A DNA stretch of 64,000 nt from Eurosta solidaginis (taxonomy: Eukaryota; Arthropoda; Insecta; Diptera; Tephritidae): positions 1-64,000 of the forward strand of contig NW_027137020.1 of assembly GCF_040869045.1 (NCBI RefSeq). The letters run 5' to 3'. Below the pieces are notes generated by a model. The model was not told where the DNA came from. It was given only the letters and a program-made list of their open reading frames with translations, and made no database searches. The position numbers and the translations under genes were made by a program. Below, piece after piece: positions 1 through 11,389 of this stretch; the stretch's first letter is position 1, and the number at the start of each line of letters is the position of its first letter.

Positions 1-1650
1 TCTTGTGCCAAGATACTTAGTTTTCAATTACCTTGCGTGGCTTAATACCACAATAGTCCTGGAATTCCTTGAACTTATTGAGCTGGGTGAGAAAGATTTA
101 AATATCAACATGCCAAACGAGAAGTAATGCATATAATTTCTTTGTATAAGTTTTGAAAGTATTAGGCTCGAAATATCTAGGCGTTATTAATATTATTATA
201 AAAGAAGAGTTTTTTTTGATTAGTCGGTTATTTCATCAACAATTAACGACAATGTATTTGCCAGTACTTTTCTTTTTAATGCCTGGCATAAATTATATCC
301 TAGGTGAAATGTTATTGTTCTGGTACAGTTTATTGACTGAGCAATTTTTTATGGTGAGAATTCCATTTAAGTAAATTCAAAATTATATGGGGGCTAACGA
401 ATGTGTGGCGAATTTTTGGCAATATTGTGAATTTTTACCTGAGTGAAAAATAAAGAAAAGTACCAATCGTGGCTACTGCCTAAAAAGGACCATTTTTGGT
501 CCAAATGGACCAAAGTGGCAACCGTGAAAGCGAAGAAAACTACCTTCCAAATTTCTCCACAGACACTGGTGAGTTTTCCGGTGATGACAGCGTTACCAGT
601 TGGGCCAGTATCGCGGATAAAAGAAGTGGTAACGATTTTCGGTTACATAATGTTCTTGGTACTATTTTACCGGTAACGTTCAGAATCGGGGAATTTATGT
701 CAAACAGAAAGGCAAAAACAATTGCCAAATAGTATATTGCCATTGTTTAACATAGTGTAAACACACTAGAGATTCGTCTCTGAAGCCCTAAGTTCAGCCA
801 ACAAGAAAACCCACAATACCTCAATATACTCCATTAAATAATTGTGGGTTGAAAAGGGATAAAATAAACTAAAACTTTTTGTGTAGGCCAATAACTAAAA
901 GTTCATATTAACTTGACCCTCAATATTAAATATTCCATACAAACTTTGTGAAACTTTCTTAGTGGCCTATGATGCAAGGTCAATGTTCGTTGTCTCTTAA
1001 ATGAGGAGGCTGTGCGAACTAGACAAAGAAAACAAGAATTGCTGGCAAATGGATAACGCGTCATATTGTGGGAAAATAAAAACACTCGCTCACTACAAAG
1101 AAGGAGGATTTAAAATAAACAGAAATCCATTGCTTCGTGTTTGCATTTTATATTATGAGCCTATTTGTGTTTTGGTAGTTTTTTGTTTTGTTTCCTGTTA
1201 TGCTTTTATTTTTGTTATTATCTGAAGTGGCATAAATATCTGCATTAGGGTGGCACTTTGTTGTATATAAAAAAGAAAAACGTGTTTGGATTTTCGATCT
1301 CACCCTCTAGAAAAATATGAGTGGGCAAAAAAGGTGTAAATACCAATCTATAAAGAAGTTGGAGGTTGCGTAAGGAACCTTAACTTCTGAAAAAGAACAA
1401 ATTTTAGACATTTCAAGCTTTCACATTTCTTCATCCCAGCAACGTTTACTGCCTTTCACAGCGATATTTATGTCTTTAATTCCTTGCTTTTTTAGAATGA
1501 CTATAATCTTAGAAATGGGTCCATTAATAACAGAGCTATAGACTGATGGCGTTTTCTTTTCTGGAAAAAACACTATTCTCATGTTGCACTTTCATATTTT
1601 GATATCTGAACAAGGTCACTGGGCGCTCTGCAAAAACACTAAATTTGTAG
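1..1650. other. Unassigned AT-rich non-coding DNA
   Basis: No gene or known repeat is recognised. All open frames are short, unlike known proteins, and fit chance in AT-rich DNA. The only local structure I noted is a perfect inverted repeat at 495-514 (TTTGGTCCA, 2-nt spacer, TGGACCAAA). Confidence 0.5.
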
Positions 1651-2047
1651 TCCCCCAGTGGGTAAAGGGGCTTAGAACGCAGTTGGTAAGCACGTCGTAA
1701 GAAGCGACTAAAATACCAAATTGATTATAGGGATTGTGTAACGTAACCTTTTCAAGAGGTTGCCAGTGCAACTTATAGCTTTTCCAACCCAATTGTCAAC
1801 CTCGCCCACCCGTAGCGAAACCTGTTTTATGTTAACAGCCTAGGTTATAGCGACACCAAATTGGATCTAAGGGGTAGGGAGGGCGTTGTGATCTAGAACG
1901 TTTCATTTCGTCATGCTAAATCGTTCCCGAGAGTGTCGGGCTAGTACCTTAATGTTGCTTGTTACCGGAACCATCAACATCGTTAACACTCTCCGGGGGA
2001 TTTGGGGAGTATCGTTATCGCTACAACAATAGCAGCAACAACAACTT
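1651..2047 (+). mobile_element. Poly-CAA-tailed SINE-like retroelement, copy 1 (old)
   Basis: This aligns over nearly its whole length with the copies at 34130-34549 (+), 51347-51688 (+) and 24760-25083 (-). It starts near CCCCCAGTGGG, keeps the block TCGTAAGAAGCGACTAAAAT and the hairpin CCCGA..TCGGG, and ends in an interrupted CAA-rich tail after TATCGCTACAACAA. It is the most diverged full-length copy and carries many substitutions. I see no convincing A or B box, so it may be a SINE of unusual origin or the non-autonomous 3' end of a LINE. No protein is encoded. Confidence 0.75.
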
Positions 2048-3672
2048 AATTTGTAGGTAACGATACCCGCTTTCTTATTCAATGGGAACGTTTTATGAAA
2101 GAAACACACAAACTTATGAAAGCGCTGAAAATATCCAACAGAGCAACATTATTTTTTAAAAAAGAAAACGCAAAAAATATACTGTAAATAGTTTTTCCTC
2201 ATTCATTGTATAGAAGAAAATTCCAACACCCGTCCAGAAAAAAATTTTGAACATTAAACAGAAGTCGATAGCGTTTTGAAACTTGCACATCGTTAAAGTC
2301 AAATTGAATGAGCTACAAACCTACGTACTCGAAAAATTTCTGAGAATTCATAGTAAAAATTTTAAAACTTTGCGTGCAAATGAAATCTTGGTACCTCTTC
2401 TCTTGTATAACTTTTTTATTATTTGGCCAATTTTTGTAATTTTAAATGTCATTGAAAATAAATTCTGTAGAGGTCATTGATAACAGGTAAGAAGCAGTTC
2501 TGCCCACATTTAATTTATTATTGTTAGGGATTTAAAGCTTCTTGCGCAACCTCTTTATCTTTTTTGATTGGCCAACAATTTTGCACATACAAATTCGAAG
2601 GCTATTTTAATATTTCTAGGGGGGCGAGTTTTAGAATCGGAACACGGAAAAATAAGAACCACCCTAATGTGCATATGTATCTGTGTGTAATGCAAAGACA
2701 TTTGTATAAATGGAGAGTGAAGAAGAAAATACATAAAAACAAGAAAATAAAAAAAAAAGTAAAAGGAAACACATTAACAAACAGAAATCCGGTCTTGGAA
2801 CAACTATTAAAGAACAACAATAACAATCAGAAATTACGTCCTTTGGTAAGTGGTTGAATGATAGCAAATGGACATAAGACGTCGAAGAAGTATCACTAAT
2901 CAATTGTGTAGTCAAAATGTGCAAATAAATACATTTATTGATGGTTTGTTTATGGTTTGTGTAATGGCGTATGTATTTCAAGGAACGACTCTCCGCAGGT
3001 TATTTTAATATACCACCAGGTGACACCAGCCATGGGGTATATAATTTTATGGGAATAAAATTATCCCTATTGTTTATATTCAAATCAGATTTTTTTTTTT
3101 GATTCTCTTCATAATATATCAACTATGCAACTAATGCCCAATGGAGGAAACGGGCATATTTCCTTCTCAAATCTACTTCTATAGACAGATAAGCGTAATT
3201 CTAAATCTCTCTTGTACAAAAATTGTGAAAAGTTCGATGCATTTTTGGGTTAAAAAGCAATATACCCTTCTAACCTAAACACTTGTTTAGACTTAATAAA
3301 ATCTAGTTAAATTTTCTTTTAGGACGGGTAAATGTGTTTTTAATTCATATGTTAGATTTTTTATACCGCATGTTTTAACTGAGTTATTCTACTTGTAATA
3401 CTACTACTTTTCGATATTACATTTTCTAAAAACTTTGCAAACAAAAAGATATATCGCGGGTTCGAATCGAGCTCAAGGCCTAACAATAATTTTTTATCAT
3501 TATTATGTTATGATAAATTTTTTCTTAATTGAAAAAATTTTTAAATTAGAATAGAAGAAAGAAAAAATTTAGACAACTGCCAAAGCTCGTTGTATAGATC
3601 CATTTCGGGAACTGCTAAATTCCTTCATCGGCAACGTTTAGGCGCCGCTGCTATAACCATTCAGCCATCACA
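2048..3672. other. Unassigned non-coding DNA with tRNA-like fragments at its right end
   Basis: No gene is seen. A perfect palindromic stem lies at 3041-3064 (ATAATTTTAT, GGGA loop, ATAAAATTAT). A B-box-like GGGTTCGAATCGAGC lies at 3458-3472. A minus-strand A-box-like stretch (TGGCTGAATGGTTATAGC) lies at about 3641-3672 and abuts the next SINE. These look like leftovers of another tRNA-derived SINE and not of a functional tRNA. Confidence 0.45.
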
Positions 3673-4025
3673 GCGGCCACCGTGGTGTGATGGTAGCGTG
3701 CTCCGCCTATCACACCGTATGCCCTGGGTTCAACTCCCGGGCAAAGCAACATCAAAATTTTAGAAATAAGATTTTTCAATTAGAAGAAAATTTTTCTAAG
3801 CGGGGTCGCCCCTCGGCAGTGTCTGGCAAGCGCTCCGATTGTATTTCTGCCATGAAAAGCTCTCAGTGAAAACTCATCTGCCTTGCAGATGCCGTTCGGA
3901 GTCGGCATAAAACATGTAGGTCCCGTCCGGCCAATTTGTAGGGAAAAATCAAGAGGAGTACGACGCAAATTGGAAGAGAAGCTCGGCCTTAGATCTCTTC
4001 GGAGGTTATCGCGCCTTACATTTTC
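3673..4025 (+). mobile_element. tRNA-derived SINE (family A), full length, copy 1
   Basis: The head is tRNA-like. It has an A-box-like GTGTGATGGTAGCGTGCTC near 3684-3702 and a B-box-like GGGTTCAACTCCCGGG near 3727-3742, the internal RNA polymerase III promoter layout. A roughly 270-bp unrelated body follows and ends GGTTATCGCGCCTTACA. The copy is almost identical to the one at 14083-14444, which shows recent activity of the family. Open frames inside it are shadows of the repeat. About ten further copies or fragments lie in this window on both strands. Confidence 0.9.
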
Positions 4026-4784
4026 ATTAATCCTACTTCTATTCTGGTTCGTGCCAATTGATATTCACAACACTGCGACATCTGTTGCAGAATGGATGTG
4101 AAAATTGGACTTGTTTGATGGCAATGCTGCCATAGTGTCATATTTTATTGACACTTTTTTCCCAGTGCTCTGGGATGTAATAACAACAAAAATATATATC
4201 TTTTTTTCATGGCATATCATGTCAATAATTTTTTCGCAATACATAAACTTGTGTTTGTTTCAAAGTTTCATAACAAAAACGGCTGCGCATAAATGCGATT
4301 TTTTGAGTGGTGATCAATTTTGTAAGAGACTGATACCCTTATTGGCAAAAGGTGGCAACCTTGTGAAAACATACTCAGTAGCAACACTTAGGTGAAAAGT
4401 CTTAAAATGTAATACTGTATCGGTGTACCAAATTTGATTCAAATCGGTTAAGCCGTTTCCGAGATGGTAATGGATATACAAAGAAATATAAAAAAGAAGG
4501 TGAGGTGGCAACCCTAAGTGGCAACCCTTCTTAAAAATGTCAATAGAAATGCGAAGAAAAATACTTTTCGCTTGATACCCATATTGACATATCGCATGTA
4601 ATGCCAAAAAATGACCCCAGGCCCATCCGAAACCGAGGGTCCGATCCATGGTAATTATGCACGGAACACCGTGAATTTACTGTCAAATATTTCCTTTTAT
4701 AATAATGAAGTGAGACAACCACTTTTTTAAGAGAAATAACTGCTGTTTTAGTTTTGGCCAACTATCACCAGGTAAAGTAAATAA
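4026..4784. other. Unassigned non-coding DNA
   Basis: No gene is seen. The phrase GTGGCAACC recurs (about 4350, 4504 and 4519), which hints at a decayed repeat, but I found no second copy of the whole stretch in the window. Confidence 0.4.
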
Positions 4785-4879
4785 AACAAGTAAGGAAGGT
4801 TAAGTTCGGGTGTAACCGAACATTACATACTCAGTTGAGAGCTATGGTGACAGCATGAGGGAAAATAACCATGTAGGAA

Positions 4880-6320
4880 AATGAAACGAGGGAAACCCTG
4901 GAATGTGCTTGTATAACATGTGTATCAAATGAAAGGCATTAAAGAGTATTTTATGAGGGAGTGGGCCATAGTTCTATAGGTGGACGCCATTTAGGGATAT
5001 AGCCATAAATGTGGATCAGGGTTGACTCTAGAATGCGTTTGTACATATGGGTATCAAATTAAAGGTATTAATGAGGGTTTTAAAAGGGAGTGGTGGTTGT
5101 TGTATAGGTGGTCACCTTTTCGAGATATCGCCATAAAGGTGGACCAGGGGTGACTCTAGAATGCGTTTGTACGATATGGGTATCAAATGAAAGGTGTTAA
5201 TGAGTATTTTAAAAGGGAGTAATCCTTAGTTCCATAGGTGGACGCCGTTTCGACATATCGCCACAAAGGTGGACCAGGGGCGACCCTAGAATTTGTTTGT
5301 ACAATACGTGCATCAAACGAATGGTGTTAATGAGTATTTTAAAAGGGAGTGGGCCTTAGTTCTATAGGTGGATGCCGTTTCGAAATATCGCCATAAAGGT
5401 GGACCAGGGGTGACTCTAGAATGTGTTTGTACGATATGGGTATCAAATTAAAGGTATTAATGAGGGTTTAAAAGGGAGTGGTGGTTGTTTTATAGGTGGG
5501 CGCCTTTTCGAGATATCGCCATAAAGGTGGACTAGGGGTGACTCTAGAATGCGTTTGTACGATATGGGTGTCAAAAGAAAGGTGTTAATGAGCATTTTAA
5601 AAGGGAGTAATCCTTAGTTCCATAGGTGGACGCCGTTTCGGGATATCGCCATAAAGGTGGACCAGGGGTGACCCTAGAATTTGTTTGCACAAATTGGGCA
5701 TCAAACGAAAGGTGTTAATGAGTATTTTAAAAGGGAGTGGGCCTTAGTTCTATAAGTGGACGCCGTTTCGAAATATCGCCATAAAGGTGGACCAGGGGTG
5801 ACTCTAGAATGTGTTCGTACGATATGGGTATCAAATGAAAGGTGTTGATGAGTATTTTAAAAGGCAGTAATCCTTAGTTCCATAGGTGGAGGCCTTTTCG
5901 AGATATCGCCATAAAGGTGGGCCAGGGGTAACTCTAGAATTCGTTTGTGCAATATGGGTATCAAACGAAAGGAGTTAATGAGTATTTTAAAAGGGAGTGG
6001 GCCTTAGTTCTATAGGTGGACGCCTTTTCGATGTATCGCAATAAAGGTGGGCCAGGGGTGACTCTAGACTTTGTTTGCACGATATGGGTACCAAATGAAA
6101 GGTGTTAGTGCGTATTTTTAAAAGGGAGTGGGCCTTAGTTCTATAGGTGGACGCCTTTTCGAGATATCGCCATAAAGGTGGACAAGGGGTGACTCTAGAA
6201 TGAGTTTGTACGATATGGGTCTCAAATTAAAGGTATTAATGAGAGTTTTAAAAGGGAGTGGTGGTAGTTGTATATGTGAAGGCGTTTTCCAGATATCGAC
6301 CAAAATGTGGAACAGGGTGA
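4880..6320. repeat. Tandem array of ~130-bp units inside HINE-A (about 11 units)
   Basis: The phrase CTCTAGA or CCCTAGA recurs with its 3' edge near 5032, 5160, 5290, 5420, 5548, 5678, 5808, 5938, 6068 and 6199, a spacing of 128-131 bp. Each unit carries the blocks CGAGATATCGCCATAAAGG, GATATGGGTATCAAA and ATTTTAAAAGGGAGT. Some unit subtypes alternate, for example the GTGGTGGTTGT variant, so blocks of several units may have been amplified together. Confidence 0.93.
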
Positions 6321-6429
6321 CCCAGAACATCATCTGCTGGATACCGCTAATTTATTTATATATGTAATACCTGCCAAGATTTTAAGTGTTTTTTATTTCG
6401 CCCTGCAGAACTTTTTCATTTTCTTCTAC

Positions 6430-7515
6430 TTAATATGGTAGGTGACACAACAATTTTATAAAGTTTTTTCTAAAGTTATATTTCGCGTCAATAAAACAAT
6501 CCAATTACCTTACCATGTTTCATCCCTTTTTTCGTATTTGGTATAGCATTATGGCATTTTTTTCATTTTTCGTAATTTTCGATATCGAAAAAGTGGGCGT
6601 GGTAATAGTCGGATTTCGTTCATTTTTCATACCAAGATAAAGTGAGTTCAAGTAAGCACGTGAACTAAGTTCATTAAAGATATGTCGATTTTTGCCCAAG
6701 TTATCGTGTTAACGGCCATGCGGAAGGACAGACGGACGACTGTGTATAAAAACTCGGCGTGGCATCAAACCGATTTCGCCCATTTTCACAGAAAACAGTT
6801 AAAGTCATAAAATCTATGCCCCTACCAAATTTCAAAAGGATTGGTTAATTTTTGTTCGACTTATGGCGTTAAAAGTATCCTAGACAAATTAAATGAAAAA
6901 GGGCAGAGCCACGCCCATTTTGAAATTTTCTTTTATTTTTGTATTTGGTTGCACCATATCATTACTGGAGTTGAATGTTGACATAATTTACTTTTATACT
7001 GTAAAGATATTAAATTTTTTGTTAAAATTTGACTTTAAAAAATTTTTTTTTAAACGTGGGCGTGGCCGTTCTCCGATTTTGCTAATTTTTATTAAGCATA
7101 CATATAGTAATAGGAGTAACGTCCATGCCAAATTTCATCATGATATCTTCAACGACTGCCAAATTACAGCTTGCAAAACTTTATATTACGTTCTTTTAAA
7201 AGTGGGCAGTGCCACGCCCATTGTCCAAAATTTTACTAATTTTCTATTCCGCGTCATCAGTTCAACTCACCTACCAAGTTTCATCGCTTTATCCGTCTTT
7301 GGTAATGAATTATCGCACTTTTTGTTTTTTTTTCGAAATTTTCGATATCGAAAAAGTGGGCGTGGTTATAGTCCGATATTGTTCATTTTAAATAGCGATC
7401 TGAGATGAGTGCTCAGGAACCCACATACCAAATTTCATCAAGATACCTCAAAATTTACTCAAGTTATCGTGTTAACGGACAGACGGACGGACGGACGGAC
7501 GGACGGACGGACATG
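6430..7515. repeat. Degenerate ~150-bp repeat series with GTGGGCGTGG-type motifs inside HINE-A
   Basis: A GTGGGCGTGG or related motif recurs near 6593, 6753, 6899, 7056, 7202 and 7356. Weaker phase-matched sites lie near 6437 and 7510, and the mean spacing is about 153 bp. Neighbouring units share further words: CCGATTTCG, ACCAAATTTCATC, AAGTTATCGTGTTAACGG. The palindrome TTTCGATATCGAAA precedes two of the motifs. The units are far more diverged than the 130-bp array, so this looks like an older array. Confidence 0.65.
7477..7513. repeat. (GGAC)n microsatellite, the (GTCY)n tract of HINE-A
   Basis: About nine tandem GGAC/AGAC tetramers. On the element's own strand this reads (GTCC/GTCT)n, as in DINE-1-type elements. 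The same tract sits at the homologous place in the other copies. Confidence 0.95.
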
Positions 7516-7656
7516 ACTCAATCAAATTTTTTTTCGATCCTATTGATTTTGATATATGGAAGTCTATATCTATCTCGATTCCTTTATATATGTACAACCA
7601 ACCGCTATCCAATAAAACTTAATATACTCTGTGAGCTCTGCTCAACTGAGTATAAA

Positions 7657-8129
7657 AAGATAGAAGATGTACGCTATTTGAAGCGGTAGTGATGTTTTTT
7701 CAACGGTCAGAAAAGGGAAAAATAAATACCTTGCTACAAAAGCCATTACAGAAACTGTTTTTTCCAGTATATCAATGCCACATAACACCAATGCAGAAGG
7801 GATACACACTACTAGTGCGAGTTTACATTACTTTTGGCATCGAATAAAAATAAAAAAACTTAAACTGTAATGAGCGGTAAAATTCAATGAATGCGTTTAA
7901 AGTAAACTAACCTTAACTTCAACTGCAGTTGAAACTTTCATCGAAAAACCGGACATAAAAGGCAGTGGTGTTGTCCATTATTTAGTTGAACTATAATAAC
8001 TCTGCGCCCTTAAATGAACTTTGGGTTTGATGAAAAGTCTTACAGTCCCACTTGGAAGTGATCATAATACTTTTAGTTATGTTTACATCCCTAAAAATGC
8101 ATTGATATTGCCATCTGTTCCGTTCATTT
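7657..8129. other. Unassigned non-coding DNA
   Basis: No gene or repeat is recognised between the end of HINE-A and an LTR fragment. Confidence 0.4.
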
Positions 8130-8335
8130 GTGGTTGAGAGTATGAACTGTATGCGTGCGTAACAACTTCTTCTCTTAGCTGATGACTACATATGTATGTA
8201 TATCTGAGATATTCTTCGTCCCCATCTATGTACGTAAGTGTTGCTAGCTTTCATGTGTACATGTACATAAGAGTGGCTGCTTGCTGTTTTTGTTGTTGTG
8301 ATTATTTACAGCATAGTGATGCTAATATTCGCCGC
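8130..8335 (-). mobile_element. LTR fragment, same family as 37017-37445
   Basis: The blocks AACTTCTTCTCT, AGCTGATGACTACAT, GGCTGCTTGCTGT and TTGTTGTTGTGATTATTTAC, followed by a CATAGTGATG..AATATTCGCC end, match the LTR at 37017-37445 in order and spacing. Only the 5' half of the LTR (minus orientation) is present. No internal retrotransposon sequence is adjacent. Confidence 0.7.
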
Positions 8336-8689
8336 AATACATATATGGAAGTAAAAGTTTAGCACCAATACCAAAGATACAAAAATGATGAATCTATGTA
8401 ATAAAATCCAGTAAAGGTCCATCGATATTCACCTACTAGTTTTGGTGAAAAAAGTACCAAAAATATCATATCAAATGCAAAAGACAACATTTTTTGGGGA
8501 CAGCATTGGTGAAAATTTTTTAGATAGCCGAATGACAGAACAAAGAAGAATTTAGAGCGAGAAAATTGACAGTTTACTTCACCTGGTAAATTCACCATGA
8601 GACCGACCTATGTCATAAAATCTTAATTATTGAGGATTTCGCTCTAATTCGGTACATATGTGAGTACTTTATTTCCGTCAAGTGAACAA
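8336..8689. other. Unassigned non-coding DNA
   Basis: AT-rich and without a recognised gene or repeat. It separates an LTR fragment from an RTE remnant. Confidence 0.4.
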
Positions 8690-9524
8690 GGAGATTCAGA
8701 TGCTGGCTGAAAAATTCTACCAAAAAAAAAAATCCGGCGGATGACGGAAGGTCTCAAGGCCGGGGCAGAATTCTGGAATAACGATTATGGCGACTGGTAA
8801 CCAACATGCCTAGTGTACTTAAGTGTGGAGGGAAAACTTCTCCTCATTGCTAGCTATCGGGGGAGTAGAAGAGTTCGATACCCCAACTGTTGATGATGGA
8901 ATATGATGAAGTGATAATAGAAATATCCCGGCTAAAAGCTCACAAGGTGTTAGGTAAGGGCGAATACACACCGAACTGTTAAAACACGGAAGAAAAGAGT
9001 TGGTAAAGAGCATACATCAACTCCAGATTAGAACTTAAGTGTATTGTTCCCAATCCACAAGAAAAGCGGTATCCCAAACCACGCCAGTCACCGCAGAATC
9101 AGCCTGCTTAATATCGCGCCAATAGTCAACAAACTGATTTAACCGTATTAGTGCGGCTTCAGACCTAGAAAATCTACTATCGACCAGATTTTCACGATGC
9201 GCCAGATCCTGAAGAAGACTAACGATAAGCTAATCGACACACGCAATCTTTTCGTCGACTTCAAAGTAGTATTTGACCGCACGAAAGACGCTGTCTGTAT
9301 GCTGCTATGTCTGAATTTAAGTTCCCTTCACAGTTAATAAGGCTCTGCCAAATACTGTTGAGCAACACCACCAGCTCCATATGGATATGAAAGGACCTCT
9401 CCGAGCCATTTGAAACCAAACGAGGGTTCATACAAGGCGACTCGCTTTCATGTCATTTCTTTAACAAAATGCAGGAGAACATAATTATAGCAGCTGAATT
9501 CAATTGTGATGTTACGTACAATAT

Positions 9525-10023
9525 TGTACCGAATAACCACATCACTAAGTGATACTAACATGCCTAATCCGATACTAAGCAGCCACTTGTATGTACGAAA
9601 ACAAATAAATCATCACTTGCACATATACATACAAGTCAGCAGAGAGATACTCACGATCAGCCGAAGTAGTACTCAAATATACATACACATATGGCTATGC
9701 GTGAGAGTATACGCTACAAATATACATGTACATATATGGCTGGTAACCAAGCATGAAGTTCGCGATGTTACTAGACCTTAGGAGAAATGGGTGATCGAGA
9801 CAGCAGAGAGTATAAAATCAGTGAAAGCTGAGTAGTCAGTAAACAGTTTGATTTAAGCACGCTATTGGTGGTGAAGTATAAGTGTTATTGGGAAGTACTC
9901 TCAAAGTAGTTTAATAAAGACAATTTTGCATTATTGAATATTGGAGTTATTTATTCAACAATTTAGGGATTCGAATATTAGCAAAAGGATTGGAATAAGC
10001 GGAATTTTCCTAACTTCGTTACA
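9525..10023 (+). mobile_element. Solo LTR (499 bp) with 4-bp target duplication ATAT
   Basis: The LTR begins TGTACCGAA and ends TTCGTTACA, which are inverted termini with one mismatch and the TG..CA signature. It is flanked by ATAT at 9521-9524 and 10024-10027. The interrupted RTE sequence, compared with the intact RTE, reads through correctly when the LTR and one ATAT are removed, so the boundaries are well supported. A 4-bp duplication fits the Ty3/gypsy group. No internal coding region, primer-binding site or partner LTR is present, which implies deletion by LTR-LTR recombination. Related LTRs lie at 37017-37445 and 8130-8335. Confidence 0.88.
9811..9817 (+). promoter_or_regulatory. TATA box of the solo LTR
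   Basis: TATAAAA sits in the LTR about 100 bp upstream of an AATAAA (9913-9918), the usual promoter and poly(A) order of an LTR. A TATA box (GTATAAAAG on the minus strand) is conserved at the matching place in the LTR at 37017-37445. Confidence 0.65.
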
Positions 10024-10725
10024 ATATATTATAAGAGCGCACAATTACTGGCGTATGGTAATAATATTAATATTATGCGCATGAACAAACGAGCTTTGAG
10101 TTCTGTCTTCTCGGAATCACATAAAGAAGTAAGAAAGGTGGGTCTTGCGGTAAATTAGGACAAGTTAAGTACGTGCTGTCATCCAAGAAGAACTCGCCCA
10201 TTCGCACCTTGGCAGTCGAATGAATATGGACGGATATAAATTCGAGACTGTGAATGATTTCGTCTATTTGGGAGCAGGCATTAACGGCAAAAACAATGGC
10301 AGCTTAGAAATCAAACATTGAATAACTCTTTCCAATGAGTGCTGCTTTGGGCTGAATGCAATTGAAAAGTAAAGGCCACTCTCGAAGAAGAAAAAGGGTC
10401 CTCTACAAGTGTCGAAAGAACATATGGTGGCTCTTGGAGTGTTCAAGAGAAAAGTTCTCCGGAAAATGTATGGTCCTGAACGTGATGACGAATGTGAGTT
10501 TCGAAGAAGGTATAATGACGGGCTGTATGAGCTTTACAAAGATATCACGATAGTGCAGCGAATAAAAGCCAAAGACTTCGCTGGCTAGGTCATGTTATGC
10601 GAATGAATAAAGACGCTCCGGCCAAGAAAGTATTTCAGTTGACACCGCAGTTTGGAAGCAGAGAAAGGGGAAGTCCTACACTGAGTTGGACCAGGCAGGT
10701 AGAGGAAGACTTGGTCTCTATTTTA

Positions 10726-11389
10726 AAAACAAGTTCATGCAAGTACATTAATGTTTGATTCGATCAGCGCGCGAAGAAAAATAAAACGGTCGGTAATTAT
10801 AAGGAAAAATTAAATTGTTTGTTGCCTTCGTACCCATTTTGATGCTTCAGCATCTTCTTCAAGGAGTGCTCTAACAATTACCGGCTCCAACTCAGTTTAT
10901 AAAAACAGATATTTTGGCCCAATAAAAAGCAATGATGTTCTCTCTTCATGTAACTGGACACACACTAATATTCAGTTTTTACAAAAAATGCTGCTAGTCC
11001 TGGATAAATCCAGGATGAGTCGCAAAGCAGTATATGAGTACAGACAGTTTTGATATCTTCTAGTAATTCTTTTGTTTGATTTTGTCCTAAAGAGGGACTA
11101 AACTTACCTCTTGCTTGAAGGGGTAGGGCCGGCCCATTCCTCTTCATATACCTACGGGTACTGTCGGACAAGTCCTTTCTCCACTCTTCTTTATATCTTT
11201 GTGCCCATATGGATAGGTATTCTTTGTTTGACTACAGGTACTGTCAAACAAGTCATTTTTCTTCTTCTAGGAGGATGCGATTTTATTATTTTTTAAACTC
11301 TCACAATATTTATATTTTTTCCTGCAGGGATGTAGAATAACAAACAAAATATATGCAACGGTATTGCAACATAGAGTATGGGTTATCTT
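10726..11389. other. Unassigned DNA with a local 80-bp duplication
   Basis: No gene is recognised. A direct repeat (GGTACTGTCGGACAAGTC-like) occurs at about 11152-11195 and 11232-11270. A sequence at 10846-10870 (GATGCTTCAGCATCTTCTTC) resembles one arm of the foldback at 48736-48906. Confidence 0.45.

Larger units (their letters stand above)
4785..7656 (-). mobile_element. Helentron/DINE-1-like non-autonomous element HINE-A, full length
   Basis: Read on the minus strand it has the layout described for DINE-1/Helentron-associated elements: a subterminal inverted repeat (TACTCAGTTGAG at 4828-4839, its complement at 7641-7652), a (GTCY)n tract (7477-7513), internal tandem repeats (4880-6320), and a hairpin about 20 nt from the 3' end (GTTCGG, 6-nt loop, CCGAAC at 4804-4821) followed by a CTTACTTG terminus. 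Flanks fit insertion between two T residues with no target duplication. No helicase or other protein is encoded. The family call follows from structure alone. Copies at 27418-29083, 29093-34710, 35059-36392 and 52458-55318 share these ends. Confidence 0.82.
8690..10725 (+). pseudogene. Decayed, 5'-truncated RTE-clade LINE copy
   Basis: This follows the second half of the intact RTE element (about 31970-33660) block by block, from the linker (AAATTCTACCAAAA) through the RT core (TGCGGCTTCAGACCT, CGACCAGATTTTCAC) to the C-terminal region (GAAAGTATTTCAG). Frameshifts, stops and small deletions interrupt every frame, so no protein can be made. The endonuclease half is missing, as expected for a 5'-truncated LINE insertion. 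A solo LTR splits it at 9525-10023. It is much older than the intact copy. Confidence 0.88.

Noticed and set aside
3673..4025. Possible functional tRNA gene
   Set aside because: Only A- and B-box-like parts remain, no cloverleaf can be drawn, and a long SINE body follows; multiple dispersed copies.
6893..7408. 171-codon frame, also present in part at 28343-28690
   Set aside because: It lies inside the Helentron-type repeat, ends at different places in different copies and shows no protein similarity.
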